From Aquitalea aquatica (GTDB lineage: Bacteria > Pseudomonadota > Gammaproteobacteria > Burkholderiales > Chromobacteriaceae): a stretch of 34,206 nt of DNA. A program made the position numbers and the translations under genes. Where the stretch lies: assembly GCF_013911085.1 (NCBI RefSeq), contig NZ_JACERN010000015.1:1-34206 (forward strand), written 5' to 3'. Below, piece after piece: positions 1-8,758 of this stretch; positions within the stretch are counted from its first letter, which is position 1, and every line of letters begins with the position of its first letter. Under the pieces are notes generated by a model. That model was not told the origin of the DNA, made no database searches, and worked only from the letters and a program-made list of their open reading frames with translations.

Positions 1-63
1 CTGTTTTTTAAAGAGCGGTGCAGGTCGCTGCGTTTCGTTTCCGTCGCTGCGTTGTCTGCTGAG
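1..63 (-). promoter_or_regulatory. rRNA operon leader with boxA-like antitermination element
   Basis: Downstream of the minus-strand promoter the leader contains GCTCTTTAA (8-16), which matches the conserved core of bacterial rrn boxA, the NusB/NusE (S10) loading site for antitermination. An 11-bp direct repeat (24-34 and 43-53 on the plus strand, GTCGCTGCGTT) sits between promoter and boxA. The transcript leaves the window at position 1, so the 16S rRNA is inferred and not seen. A leader of this length and composition does not look like an mRNA leader, because no start codon with a ribosome binding site is present. Confidence 0.6.
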
Positions 64-99
64 GAGGCGAACTATACCGCCACCACCTACCCTCGTCAA
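64..99 (-). promoter_or_regulatory. Strong sigma70 promoter, probably of an rRNA operon running off the left edge
   Basis: On the minus strand a -35 box TTGACG (94-99) and a -10 box TATAGT (71-76) are separated by exactly 17 bp. The discriminator after the -10 box is GC-rich (TCGCCTCC), as in stringently controlled rRNA promoters, and places the transcription start near position 64. A 12-bp palindrome (AATCTG/CAGATT, 115-126) lies just upstream in a moderately AT-rich region where an UP element or Fis site would sit. The rRNA assignment rests on the boxA element in the leader (1-63); the 16S gene itself is outside the window. Confidence 0.7.
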
Positions 100-281
100 C
101 ACTTTGTGCGAAGAAATCTGCAGATTCTGGCCAAATACCGCCCCGCAGCGCGCTAAGTGACTGAGGGGAAAACAATTATGCCAGGGGCGTTTTATTACAG
201 CTTTGCTGCGAGTGCACAGCAATGCGTGGAGTAGCGGCTATGCCGAGTACTGAAAACCAGTCTGGCTGACGCAAAAGGGGG

Positions 282-320
282 GGCACCGCACCGGCACCGG
301 CACCGGCACCGGCACCGGCA
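282..320. repeat. Hexanucleotide tandem repeat (GGCACC)n
   Basis: About six units of GGCACC run from 282 to 320, with one unit lacking a base (GCACC at 288-292) and a partial last unit. The repeat is non-coding, between the rrn promoter and the argJ terminator. Its purity outside the single shortened unit suggests recent slippage. It is directly followed by the terminator hairpin at 323-350. Confidence 0.9.
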
Positions 321-322
321 GC

Positions 323-350
323 AAAAAGCCCGGCTGGCGCCGGGCTTTTT
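323..350. terminator. Bidirectional intrinsic terminator downstream of argJ
   Basis: A 12-bp perfect stem (323-334 with 339-350) closes a 4-nt loop. Five A:T pairs at its base give a T-run on either strand. On the minus strand it lies 27 bp beyond the argJ stop codon and would end the argJ transcript, insulating it from the rrn promoter further left. Confidence 0.85.
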
Positions 351-376
351 GTACCAAGGACTACTCTATAACTGTA

Positions 377-1594
377 TCAGCTACGGTAGTCGGCATTGAT
401 CTTTACATAGTCATAGGAGAAATCGCAGGTCCAGACCGTGGCCTGGGCTGCACCACGCCCCAGTACGACACGTACGGTGATTTCGCTCTGGCTCATCACA
501 CGCTGGCCGTCTTCTTCCTGGTAATCCGGGTTGCGACCGCCATTGCAGGCAACCAGTACATCATCCAGATACAAGGAGAGGCGGTCGACATCCAGATCGC
601 TGACACCAGCATAGCCAATGGCGCACAGCAGGCGCCCCAGGTTCGGGTCGGAGGCAAAGAAGGCGGTCTTGACCAGCGGCGAACGGGCGATGGCGTAGGC
701 GACATCCTTGCACTCGGCTACCGAACGGCCGCCTTCGACCTTGACGCTAATGAACTTGGTGGCACCTTCGCCATCGCGGATGATGGCCTGCGCCAGCTCG
801 GTAGCCACATCCACCAGTGCGGCCTTGAGGACGGCATAGGCCGGATGGTTGACCGAATCAATGCGCGGCGCGGCGCTCTTGCCAGTGGACACCAGAATGA
901 AGCTGTCGTTGGTGGAGGTATCGCCATCGACCGAAATGCAGTTAAAGGAGAGGTCGGCCACTTCCTTGACCAGTTGCTCCAGTACCGGGCGGGTGACCTG
1001 CGCGTCGGTGGCAACGAAACCCAGCATGGTGGCCATATTCGGGTGGATCATGCCGGCACCCTTGGCGATGCCGGTAATGCTGACCTTGGCACCGTCGATC
1101 TCCAGCGTGCGGCTGGTGGCCTTGGGCGCGGTATCGGTGGTCATGATGGCTTCGGCAGCCTCGGCCCAATTGGCCGGGCGGCGGGTCGGCAGTGCCTGGA
1201 TGATCTTGTCGGCCGGTAGCGGCTCCAGAATGACGCCGGTGGAGAACGGCAGGATTTGCTCGACGGCACAATCCAGCTCACCAGCCAGCGCCTGGCAGAC
1301 CGACAGCGCACGCTGACGGCCATCTTCACCGGTGCCGGCGTTGGCATTGCCGGTATTCACCACCAGTGCGCGGATCTGTACGCCAGCATCCAGGTGTTTC
1401 TTGCTGATCTGTACCGGTGCGGCACAGAAGCGGTTCTGGGTGAAAACGCCGGCGACGGTATTGCCCTTATCGATGCGGATGACCAGCACATCCTTGCGAT
1501 TGGCCTTTTTGATACCGGCCTCGGCCACATTCAGTTCGATGCCATCGATGATGGCCAGTTGGTCGGCGCTAACCGGGGTCAGATTGACTGCCAT
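377..1594 (-). CDS. argJ: Bifunctional glutamate N-acetyltransferase / amino-acid acetyltransferase ArgJ
   Basis: ArgJ (405 aa) recycles the acetyl group from N-acetylornithine to glutamate and, in bifunctional forms, also uses acetyl-CoA, giving the cyclic arginine pathway in the cytoplasm. The sequence carries the autoprocessing region [14 protein letters not shown] near residues 178-191. Thr189 would be the N-terminal nucleophile of the beta chain after self-cleavage. The substrate motif TTDTAPK (152-158) is also present. The length matches the family (about 400-410). I chose ATG 1594 because GGAG lies 8 nt upstream and the protein then starts MAVNLTPV; the open frame continues upstream, but that extension looks non-coding. 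The gene lies 73 bp downstream of recQ on the same strand, so co-transcription is possible. A terminator follows at 323-350. Confidence 0.96.
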   Translation of the reverse strand: MAVNLTPVSADQLAIIDGIELNVAEAGIKKANRKDVLVIRIDKGNTVAGVFTQNRFCAAPVQISKKHLDAGVQIRALVVNTGNANAGTGEDGRQRALSVCQALAGELDCAVEQILPFSTGVILEPLPADKIIQALPTRRPANWAEAAEAIMTTDTAPKATSRTLEIDGAKVSITGIAKGAGMIHPNMATMLGFVATDAQVTRPVLEQLVKEVADLSFNCISVDGDTSTNDSFILVSTGKSAAPRIDSVNHPAYAVLKAALVDVATELAQAIIRDGEGATKFISVKVEGGRSVAECKDVAYAIARSPLVKTAFFASDPNLGRLLCAIGYAGVSDLDVDRLSLYLDDVLVACNGGRNPDYQEEDGQRVMSQSEITVRVVLGRGAAQATVWTCDFSYDYVKINADYRS

Positions 1595-1667
1595 GATGAG
1601 TTCTCCAATGCCTGCACGCTGACACGTGCCTGTTGCTTGCGTGTTGTGTGGCTCGATTGTAACGGAA

Positions 1668-3461
1668 TCATTCCTGCTGGCTATCCAGGATTTGTTGCAA
1701 CGCACTACCGTAGCGCGCCAGTTTCAGTTCGCCCAGGCCATAGACTTTTCCCAGTTCGCGCAGGTTTTGCGGGCGGCGCTCGACGATATCGCGCAGGGTG
1801 CGGTCTGAAAAGACGGCATAGGCCGGTACATTGTGCTCATCTGCCATCTGCCGCCGCCAGCGGCGCAGTGCCTGCCACAACCGTTCTTCGCGCTCAGTAC
1901 GCAGCCAGCGGTCGGTATTGACGCTGCGCGCCTTGCTGTCGTCGGCCAGCGGACGCAGATAGATTTTTTCCTGCCCTTTGAGCAAGGGGCGACAGGCATC
2001 GGTCAACACCAGCGACTGGCCGCGGGCGATATCCACCTGCAGGATCTTGCGGGCGACCAGCTGGCGGATCAGCGAGCGCCAGGCGCGCTGGTTGTAATCA
2101 CGACCGATGCCGAAGGTGGACAGCTTGTCATGACCGAAACTGGTGACTGACTGGTTGCTACGCCCCAGCAGCACGTCCACCACATGATTGGCGGCAAAGC
2201 GCTGCTCTACTCTATAGATGCAGGACAGCAGTTTTTGCACCGGTACGGTGGCATCAAAAGTGATGGGTGGATTCAGGCAATTATCGCAATGGCCGCAAGG
2301 CTGGCTGGCCTCACCAAAGTGACTGAGGATTTGCTGACGGCGGCAACTGGCGGTTTCGCAGAAGGCCAGCATGGCATCGAGCTTGGATAGCTCCACCTGT
2401 TTTTGCAGCTCGGCCATTTCCGAACCCTGGATCATCTGATTGAGCTGCACCATGTCGTTGAGGCCATAGCACAGCCAGCTGGAAGCCGGCAGGCCGTCGC
2501 GCCCGGCGCGGCCAGATTCCTGATAGAAATTTTCCGGACTCTTGGGCAGATCGATGTGAGCGACAAAGCGCACATCCGGCTTGTCGATGCCCATGCCGAA
2601 GGCCACGGTGGCCGCCATGACAATGCCCTCTTCGCGCAAAAACTCGCGCTGATGGCGCTCGCGCACCTCATGGCTGAGGCCCGCATGGTAGGGCAGTGCA
2701 GGAATACCATTCTGGCTCAGCCACTCAGCGGTTTCTTCCACACGCTTGCGCGACAGGCAGTACACGATGCCGGAAGCACCGGGATATTCATTATTAATGA
2801 AGTCCAGCAGCTGCTTTTTGGCATTGTGCTTTTCCACCACCTGATAGAACAGGTTGGGGCGGTCGAAGCTGGACAGAAATACCCGCGCCTCGCCCAGTTT
2901 CAGGTAATGCAGGATGTCTTCGCGAGTTTGCGGATCGGCCGTTGCCGTCAGGGCGATGCGCGGCACCTGTGGATAATGTTCGGCCAGCAGGCCCAGCTGT
3001 TGATATTCCGGGCGGAAATCGTGCCCCCACTGACTGACGCAATGCGCCTCGTCGATGGCGAACAAGGCAATATCCAGCTGCGCCAGGAAATCGAGAAACC
3101 GTGGTGTCAGCAGACGCTCGGGGGCGACATAGAGCAGATCCAGCGTGCCGGCCCGCGCCTGCATGGCGATGGTGCGCGCGTCTTCGGGCGAGGTGGCCGA
3201 GTTAAGGCAGGCAGCCGCGACGCCCACTTCGGTCAGCGCCGCCACTTGGTCTTGCATCAACGCAATCAGCGGCGACACCACGATGGCGATACCCGGTCGC
3301 AGCAAGGCTGGTATCTGGTAGCACAGGCTTTTGCCGCCGCCGGTAGGCATCAGCACCAGTGCATGACCGCCTTCGACGATATGGTTGACGATCTCCGCCT
3401 GTTGCCCTCGGAATGCCGGGTAGCCAAAGATATTGCCTAGTAAGGAGAGTGCGTCCTGCAT
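1668..3461 (-). CDS. recQ: ATP-dependent DNA helicase RecQ
   Basis: RecQ is a 3'-5' superfamily 2 helicase acting in RecF-pathway recombination and replication fork repair. The protein is 597 aa, full length for the family. Walker A is TGGGKS (Lys44) and Walker B is DEAH (137-140), followed by the aromatic-rich loop [13 protein letters not shown]. Helicase motif VI is [10 protein letters not shown]. The zinc-binding region has the Cys pattern of the RQC module (about 371-396: CETASC...CGHCDNC). The C-terminus (about 515-595) fits an HRDC domain. The start at 3461 gives the typical MQDAL..GxxxFRxxQ beginning, although no good Shine-Dalgarno is visible. A likely promoter is at 3541-3568. An orphan terminator just upstream shields recQ from read-through. 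Confidence 0.96.
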   Translation of the reverse strand: MQDALSLLGNIFGYPAFRGQQAEIVNHIVEGGHALVLMPTGGGKSLCYQIPALLRPGIAIVVSPLIALMQDQVAALTEVGVAAACLNSATSPEDARTIAMQARAGTLDLLYVAPERLLTPRFLDFLAQLDIALFAIDEAHCVSQWGHDFRPEYQQLGLLAEHYPQVPRIALTATADPQTREDILHYLKLGEARVFLSSFDRPNLFYQVVEKHNAKKQLLDFINNEYPGASGIVYCLSRKRVEETAEWLSQNGIPALPYHAGLSHEVRERHQREFLREEGIVMAATVAFGMGIDKPDVRFVAHIDLPKSPENFYQESGRAGRDGLPASSWLCYGLNDMVQLNQMIQGSEMAELQKQVELSKLDAMLAFCETASCRRQQILSHFGEASQPCGHCDNCLNPPITFDATVPVQKLLSCIYRVEQRFAANHVVDVLLGRSNQSVTSFGHDKLSTFGIGRDYNQRAWRSLIRQLVARKILQVDIARGQSLVLTDACRPLLKGQEKIYLRPLADDSKARSVNTDRWLRTEREERLWQALRRWRRQMADEHNVPAYAVFSDRTLRDIVERRPQNLRELGKVYGLGELKLARYGSALQQILDSQQE

Positions 3462-3540
3462 GCGGAAAAGAGACCAGATACGGCTGGCAACACCAGCGCG
3501 ACAAATGGCAGCAACCTGTCGAAGTCATGGGAAGCTGCCT

Positions 3541-3568
3541 ATTGTACGGCAAAGCGGCTGGCAGCAAA
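3541..3568 (-). promoter_or_regulatory. Candidate recQ promoter
   Basis: On the minus strand a -10 box TACAAT (3541-3546) lies 16 bp from TTTGCT (3563-3568) or 15 bp from TTGCTG (3562-3567). It sits immediately downstream of a minus-strand terminator and about 80 bp before the recQ start. Only the -10 box is good, so this is a moderate call. Confidence 0.4.
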
Positions 3569-3593
3569 AAAAAGCCGCCCGGGAAGGGGCGGC
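3566..3593 (-). terminator. Orphan minus-strand intrinsic terminator upstream of recQ
   Basis: GCCGCCC (3574-3580) pairs with GGGCGGC (3587-3593) across a 6-nt loop. On the minus strand the stem is followed by eight T residues (complement of A 3566-3573). No annotated minus-strand gene ends here: the next upstream minus gene is comEC, 5 kb away. It may end a small RNA or antisense transcript made from 3600-3865, or shield recQ. Confidence 0.8.
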
Positions 3594-3865
3594 AACAAGT
3601 TGGATGGAGACAATGTGAAACGAAGAGGAAAATGCTCTCGTGCATGAAAGACCACACCACCACCAGGAAAGTTCCTACCCATCTGCGACGCAAGCTTTCA
3701 GCGCTTGTAAAAAATCACGACCACTACGAGAGATTTCCCCTGGAAACTGAACCGCTGGCAGTAACAAAACTCCAATCGCGCTGTAACTTGTCACCGCATG
3801 GCCCGCGCGATTTCCCCCTGAGGGCGGCCTATGCGAAACTGTGCGCATCAAACCGGAGATCAAGC
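3594..3865. other. Intergenic region without a convincing gene
   Basis: This region precedes the lipoprotein gene on the plus strand and the orphan terminator on the minus strand. Open frames here lack good start sites and family resemblance. A weak hairpin (CAAGC/GCTTG near 3691-3707) is present. I found no clear sigma70 promoter on either strand. The 5' untranslated region of the lipoprotein gene must lie here; a minus-strand small RNA ending at 3566-3593 is possible but unproven. Confidence 0.5.
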
Positions 3866-4348
3866 ATGTTTTATCGTCTGCTCGCCCTGGCAGCCTGTGG
3901 CAGCCTGCTGGCCGCCTGCACCACCCTGCCGCCCCAGACTAGCCCGACCAAGCCCCGGCCCAGCCCCGGCCCTGCCCTGCCGCAGGCGAATGCCGACTGG
4001 GAAAACCTGGGTGTGTCGCCCAATGGCAATATCCTGAATGAACTGGACAAGCTATCGATCCGGCCTCAAGGCTCGGTGGTCACTTTCCGCGACCGCAAAA
4101 CCATTTTCAATCTGCGCAAGGAAAATTTCCTGTCCACCCCGCGCCACAAGGTCTCCATCAACAGCTGGCTGATCGATTGCTCGGCACGCACATTCCGACT
4201 GACTGGCATGGTGCTGTTTGATGAAAATGGCCGCCAGATTGCCAGCTACACTTACAATGACAGCCAGATAAAGGCCATGCCAGTGACACAAAATTCTGCC
4301 AGCTTCCAGCAGATGCAATACGTATGCAAAGGCCTGGCCGGCTTCTGA
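3866..4348 (+). CDS. Lipoprotein, surface-adhesin E-like
   Basis: The 160-aa product begins with a lipoprotein signal peptide whose lipobox LLAAC predicts lipidation at Cys18. A Pro-rich linker follows (about residues 22-40). The mature domain starts with a W.NLG.SPNGNI..ELDKLSI pattern, contains VVTFRDRKT, and has two cysteines (in LIDCSART and YVCKGL) that could form a disulfide. This layout resembles the surface-adhesin protein E family described from Haemophilus; the assignment is from memory of the family pattern and is tentative. ATG 3866 has GGAG at 3855-3858, and the frame upstream of it is not protein-like. parA follows 113 bp later on the same strand, so it may or may not belong to that operon. 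Confidence 0.75.
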   Translation: MFYRLLALAACGSLLAACTTLPPQTSPTKPRPSPGPALPQANADWENLGVSPNGNILNELDKLSIRPQGSVVTFRDRKTIFNLRKENFLSTPRHKVSINSWLIDCSARTFRLTGMVLFDENGRQIASYTYNDSQIKAMPVTQNSASFQQMQYVCKGLAGF

Positions 4349-4461
4349 TATATTCGGAGCCAAATCGATAAGCACCGCCTAGCCTGCTTGCAGCTGGCTG
4401 GTGGAAAATCACCGTCATTGAATTGTCAGCGCGTTTACCGGCATTGCCAAAGGGAGATCCC

Positions 4462-5235
4462 ATGCACGCCATCCGTCGTGTGGTGTTCAATCAGAAAGGT
4501 GGAGTAGGCAAATCCACCATTACCGCCAATCTGGCGGCAGTTGCTGCCCGCCGTGGCAAGAAGGTTTTGCTGATTGATCTGGATCCCCAGGGCAATGCCA
4601 GTCAGTATCTGAGTGGAAGCCTCCAGCCCGTGGCGGAAAAATCGGCCGCTGGTTTCTTTGGACAGATGCTCAATATCAGCATGTACAGCAAGGATCTGCA
4701 GGATTTCGTCAGCGACACACCATTCGATGCACTGCAGTTGCTGGCTTCACACCCGGAACTGAGCGAGCTGATGGTCAAGCTGGAAAGCCGCTACAAGATG
4801 TTCAAGTTGAAAGAAGCGCTGGACCAGGTGGCCGCTGACTTTGACGAAATCTGGATCGACACCCCGCCGGCGCTGAATTTCTTCACCCGCTCAGCGCTGA
4901 TTGCCGCCGACCGCTGCCTGATCCCATTTGACTGCGATGCCTTCTCGCGCCAGGCGCTGTACAACCTGATGGCCAGCGTTGAGGAAATCCGTGCTGATCA
5001 TAATCCGGCACTGCAGGTGGAAGGCATCGTGGTCAACCAGTTCCAGCCGCGTGCCAGCCTGCCGGTACGACTGGTGGCCGAACTGCGCGCCGAAGGCCTG
5101 CCGGTGCTGGACCCACCCCTGTCCGCCTCGGTCAAGATCCGCGAATCGCATGATGTGGCCCGCCCGATGATCTATCTGGACCCCAAACACAAGCTGGCCG
5201 TCGAGTTCGCCGCGCTATACGACAAGCTGGCCTGA
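4462..5235 (+). CDS. Orphan ParA/MinD-type ATPase
   Basis: The 257-aa protein is a deviant-Walker P-loop ATPase of the ParA family. The motif KGGVGKST (12-19) has the signature Lys12 and the P-loop Lys17. The A' motif is DLDPQGN, and the Walker B region is IWIDTPPALN. No parB or parS-like repeat lies nearby, so it is unlikely to be the chromosome-partition ParA. Orphan members of this family position protein cargo such as chemoreceptor arrays, carboxysomes or pili, or act in signalling. ATG 4462 is preceded by AGGGAG (4451-4456); an in-frame ATG at 4423 is rejected because the homologous region starts at the Walker A strand. The stop is 14 bp from the sensor kinase start, which implies one transcript with it. 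Confidence 0.88.
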   Translation: MHAIRRVVFNQKGGVGKSTITANLAAVAARRGKKVLLIDLDPQGNASQYLSGSLQPVAEKSAAGFFGQMLNISMYSKDLQDFVSDTPFDALQLLASHPELSELMVKLESRYKMFKLKEALDQVAADFDEIWIDTPPALNFFTRSALIAADRCLIPFDCDAFSRQALYNLMASVEEIRADHNPALQVEGIVVNQFQPRASLPVRLVAELRAEGLPVLDPPLSASVKIRESHDVARPMIYLDPKHKLAVEFAALYDKLA

Positions 5236-5249
5236 GCCGGCGGGACATC

Positions 5250-7868
5250 ATGCCGACCAGCCTGAGTCGCCTCACATCCCTGCTGCTGGGAGCGCTACTG
5301 ACCATTATCCTGCTCTGCGCGGAATACGCGCTGCTGCTGGATAACGACCGTGTACGCGAACAGGAAAAGTTGCAGCACTGGGGCGAACTGGGCACCGAAC
5401 TCTTGGCCACCCGGCTGCAGGAAATGCTCGACCGTACCGACCTGCTGGCGCAAAGCCTGATTCGCCAGCGTCACAGCACGGGCACGCCGCCCAATCTCGG
5501 CGAGCTGGCCCCCACGGTACTCAAGGAAGAAAGCCGCTTCGGTGGCATCGGCATCGTGCGCCGTATCGAGCCGAATCAGCGTACCGAGTTTGAAGCTGCC
5601 ATTGCCAACAGCATTCGCATGCTGAAAGACCGGCATCTGGTCACCAGTCCGCAACAGCCCATGTATTACCCGGTGGAAAGCTATCTGCCGGACGATGGCA
5701 ATGCCCTGCCACAAGGCATGGATCTGGGCAGTCTGGACAATGCGCGCCGCAAGATGGACCAGGCGCGCAATCGCAACCAGCCGATGCTGATGTTCAACAC
5801 CCTGATTCCCGGCTCGCCCCCCCGGCTGGACATCATGGCCAACCTGAATGACGACGGCCACCTGCTGCTGGTCAACCTGCGCAGCGACCTGCTGTTGCAA
5901 AGCAGCCAGAGCAACCCCGACCAGCCCAACCCCTTGCAGCATGTACGATTAGTCGCCTGGAACCAGGATGCGCCAGAGCGGCCCAGCCTCGACTCTCATC
6001 CGTTGCAGGCTCTGCCATCCGGCAATCCGCTGCTGACCACCCGCCGTAATATTGGCGGCTACGACCTGCTGTTTGGTGCCTATCCGCTGGAAGACAACCA
6101 GCCGGCACTCAGTGCACAGGGCTATGGCATTCTTGCTACGTCGGCCCTGGTCATGTTCCTGCTGCTGATCCTGCAGCAGCGCCAGATCAGCAATAATCAG
6201 GGGCTGCGTAGCCTGCTGCGCCGTCAGCATCATCAGCTGGAACTGAATAACCGCACCCTGCGCGAACAGATCAACGACCGCGCCAGCTCGGAACAGGCGC
6301 TAGCCGAAAGCGAGGCACGCCAGCGTGCCATTCTGCAAGCCAGCTCAGACGCCATCATCCTGATCAACCGCAGCGGCCTGATTACCCATGTCAATCCGGC
6401 CGCCGCCAAGCTGATCGGCCAAAGCGCCGAATCCATCGAACACCTGCCGGTAGGTTCGCTGCTCACCGAGCTGTACAGCCTCAGCCCCAGCATCAGCTTC
6501 GAATCGATTGCCGCCGCCCGTGAAGGCCGTACCTTCGAAGCCCACCTGCTGCGCAGCGACAATAGCCAGATGCCGGTCGAGCTGTCGCTCAGCCGGGTAG
6601 AGGCACCGGACGACTCCTTCTATGTGGCGGTATGCCGCGACATCAGCCTGCGCAAAGAGCAGGAGGCCGCACTGATCCGGCTGAAAAACAGCCTGGCCGA
6701 ACAGGTAGAGGTGCAAAGCCGGCAACTGGCGGCGCTGCTGGAAGCCAGCCCCATGGCCATGGCCTATATCGTCGACCGCCACCTGCGCCGGGTTAACGGC
6801 GCCTTTCTCGACCTGTTCGAACGTGAAGAAGACGAAGTCATCGGCCAGACCACGCTGCCCTACTTCGAGAGCCAGGAACAATGGGAGCGCACCGGCCGTG
6901 CACTCTACAACCTGCTGAACGATGGCAAGGTGGTGCAGTCTGAAGTCAAGCTGCGCACCGGCCGCGGCAAGCTGATCTGGTGCCGCATGTTTGGCCGGGC
7001 AGTCAATCCATCAGTACCCAAGCTGGGCACCATCTGGCTGTATCAGGACTTCTCCGCCCAGCGCGAGATGGAAGACGCCCTGCGCCAGGCCAAGACTCTG
7101 GCCGAGGAAAACAGCCGGGCCAAGACCGAATTCCTAGCCAATATGTCGCACGAGCTGCGCACGCCGATGCATGCCATTCTCGGCTTTACCGAAATTGGCG
7201 AAACCCGCGCCCGCCAGCTGCAAGACGACAAGCTGGAACAATACTTCCAGCGCATCCACAGCAGCGGCAACCGCCTGCTGCAATTGCTCAACGACCTGCT
7301 GGATCTGGCCAAGATGGAAGTGGGCAAGATGGACTACCACTTCGGTCATTTCGATCTGGCCCACTGCCTGCGCGAAGCCTGCGATGAAATGACCCCGCTG
7401 GCCAGCAACCACAACATCAAGCTTTATCTCTACTGCACACCGGAAAAACTGACGGCCGACATCGACCCCTTCCGTCTGGGCCAGGTGATACGCAATCTGC
7501 TGTCCAATGCCATCAAGTTCAGCCCGGCCGGCGAAGTGATCCGCGTCACCGCCCGCTTGCAGCTCAATAGCCAGCAGCAGGAGGAAATCCTCATCTGCGT
7601 GGAAGACAGCGGCCCCGGCATTCCGGTAGACGAGGTCGAAACCATCTTCGACAAGTTCATCCAGAGCAGCTCCACCAAGACCGGCGCCGGCGGCACTGGC
7701 CTGGGCCTGGCCATCTGCCGCGAAATTCTGCAGGCGCACCACGGCATCATCTTTGCCGAAAACCTCAGTCCGCGCGGTGCGGCCTTTACCGCTGTACTCC
7801 CACGCAGGCACGACGCCAGCGCCGCTGGCGAAGGAAGCAACCATGTCACATCGACTTTTACTCGTTGA
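5250..7868 (+). CDS. Membrane-bound PAS sensor histidine kinase with CHASE-like periplasmic domain
   Basis: The 872-aa protein has a transmembrane segment at about 10-30, a large extracytoplasmic domain (about 31-290), and a second transmembrane segment (about 291-310). The sensor region contains FGGIGIVRRIEPNQR and is CHASE-like. A short coiled coil and two PAS domains (about 355-468 and 490-605) follow. The HisKA domain has NMSHELRTPMHAIL with phospho-acceptor His634. The HATPase domain has an N box (RNLLSNAIKFSP, Asn753), G1 (EDSGPGIP), F box (IFDKFIQ) and G2 (GGTGLGLAI). There is no receiver domain, so phosphate should go to the adjacent regulator. The periplasmic ligand is unknown. The last 26 bp overlap the regulator gene, indicating translational coupling. 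Confidence 0.93.
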   Translation: MPTSLSRLTSLLLGALLTIILLCAEYALLLDNDRVREQEKLQHWGELGTELLATRLQEMLDRTDLLAQSLIRQRHSTGTPPNLGELAPTVLKEESRFGGIGIVRRIEPNQRTEFEAAIANSIRMLKDRHLVTSPQQPMYYPVESYLPDDGNALPQGMDLGSLDNARRKMDQARNRNQPMLMFNTLIPGSPPRLDIMANLNDDGHLLLVNLRSDLLLQSSQSNPDQPNPLQHVRLVAWNQDAPERPSLDSHPLQALPSGNPLLTTRRNIGGYDLLFGAYPLEDNQPALSAQGYGILATSALVMFLLLILQQRQISNNQGLRSLLRRQHHQLELNNRTLREQINDRASSEQALAESEARQRAILQASSDAIILINRSGLITHVNPAAAKLIGQSAESIEHLPVGSLLTELYSLSPSISFESIAAAREGRTFEAHLLRSDNSQMPVELSLSRVEAPDDSFYVAVCRDISLRKEQEAALIRLKNSLAEQVEVQSRQLAALLEASPMAMAYIVDRHLRRVNGAFLDLFEREEDEVIGQTTLPYFESQEQWERTGRALYNLLNDGKVVQSEVKLRTGRGKLIWCRMFGRAVNPSVPKLGTIWLYQDFSAQREMEDALRQAKTLAEENSRAKTEFLANMSHELRTPMHAILGFTEIGETRARQLQDDKLEQYFQRIHSSGNRLLQLLNDLLDLAKMEVGKMDYHFGHFDLAHCLREACDEMTPLASNHNIKLYLYCTPEKLTADIDPFRLGQVIRNLLSNAIKFSPAGEVIRVTARLQLNSQQQEEILICVEDSGPGIPVDEVETIFDKFIQSSSTKTGAGGTGLGLAICREILQAHHGIIFAENLSPRGAAFTAVLPRRHDASAAGEGSNHVTSTFTR

Positions 7869-8739
7869 CGACGAGCCCTTCAATCTGGAGCTGATGACCG
7901 AGCTGCTAGAGGCTGCCGGTTACGAAACGGTGTGTGCCGAGAGCGGCGAGCAGGCCTGGGAGATTCTCCAGCGGCAAGGCAGCAGCCTGTCCACGGTGCT
8001 GCTCGACAAGATGATGCCCGGCCTCAACGGCTTTGATGTGCTCAAGCGCATCAAGAACACCCCCGAGTTGAATTTTCTGCCGGTCATCATGCAGACGGCG
8101 ATCAATTCACCGGCCAGCGTGCAGGAAGGCATGGAGGCCGGTGCCTTCTACTATCTGACCAAACCGTTTTCCCGCGACATGCTGCTGGCCGTGGTCAAGG
8201 CAGCGCACAGTCACTGGGACCGCCATCAGGCTTTCCGCGAGCTGGCCAAGCAGCATCTCGATGCACTGGCGCAATTGCAACAGGCCGAATTCCGCCTGCG
8301 TACCCTGAAGGAAGCCCAGACCGTCACCGCTCTGCTGGCCCGCACCTGCGCGCAACCGGAAAAAGTGGCCACCGGCCTGTTCGAGCTGATGGTCAATGCC
8401 GTGGAGCACGGTAATCTCGCCATCAGTTACGAGGAAAAAACCCGGCTGCAGGCCGAGGGCGACTGGGAAAGCGAACTGGAGCGGCGCCAGCATGACCCGA
8501 TACTGGGTCAACGCGAAGTCAGCATCAGTTTTGTGCGTGAACCCGACCGTTTCAGCTTCACCATCCAGGACATGGGTGAGGGCTTTGACTGGCGCCAATA
8601 TGAAGACTGCCCGGCAGCTTCGCTGATGGCCAGCCACGGACGCGGCATACTGATTGCCCGCAAGCTGTCGTTTGACGAGGTGGAATATCAGGGCAAGGGT
8701 AATTGCGTGGTGGCCCGCGTAAGCCGCACATCATCCTAG
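7843..8739 (+). CDS. Response regulator with RsbW-like HATPase output domain
   Basis: This 298-aa protein has an N-terminal receiver domain with acidic pair Asp9/Asp10, phospho-acceptor Asp55 (LLDKMMPG), Thr85 and Lys107 (LTKP). A helical linker (about 125-165) leads to an ATPase domain of the anti-sigma factor kinase type. It shows an N box (LFELMVNAVEHGN), G1 (DMGEGFDW) and a G2-like SHGRGILIARKL. Such outputs usually bind a sigma factor or phosphorylate an STAS anti-sigma antagonist, so signalling would run by partner switching instead of DNA binding. No PP2C phosphatase or cognate STAS gene is adjacent. The start at 7843 has AAGGAAG at 7831-7837 and overlaps the kinase gene by 26 bp. The kinase is the obvious cognate phosphodonor (inference). 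Confidence 0.92.
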   Translation: MSHRLLLVDDEPFNLELMTELLEAAGYETVCAESGEQAWEILQRQGSSLSTVLLDKMMPGLNGFDVLKRIKNTPELNFLPVIMQTAINSPASVQEGMEAGAFYYLTKPFSRDMLLAVVKAAHSHWDRHQAFRELAKQHLDALAQLQQAEFRLRTLKEAQTVTALLARTCAQPEKVATGLFELMVNAVEHGNLAISYEEKTRLQAEGDWESELERRQHDPILGQREVSISFVREPDRFSFTIQDMGEGFDWRQYEDCPAASLMASHGRGILIARKLSFDEVEYQGKGNCVVARVSRTSS

Positions 8740-8758
8740 CCGGCGCGGCAGATTCCAC

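Noticed and set aside
2403-3440. 345-codon plus-strand open frame opposite recQ
   Set aside because: Antisense to the helicase core with no start signal or family similarity.
4462-5235. Chromosome or plasmid partition locus parABS
   Set aside because: No parB gene or repeated parS-like sequence lies nearby; the genes around it are signalling genes.
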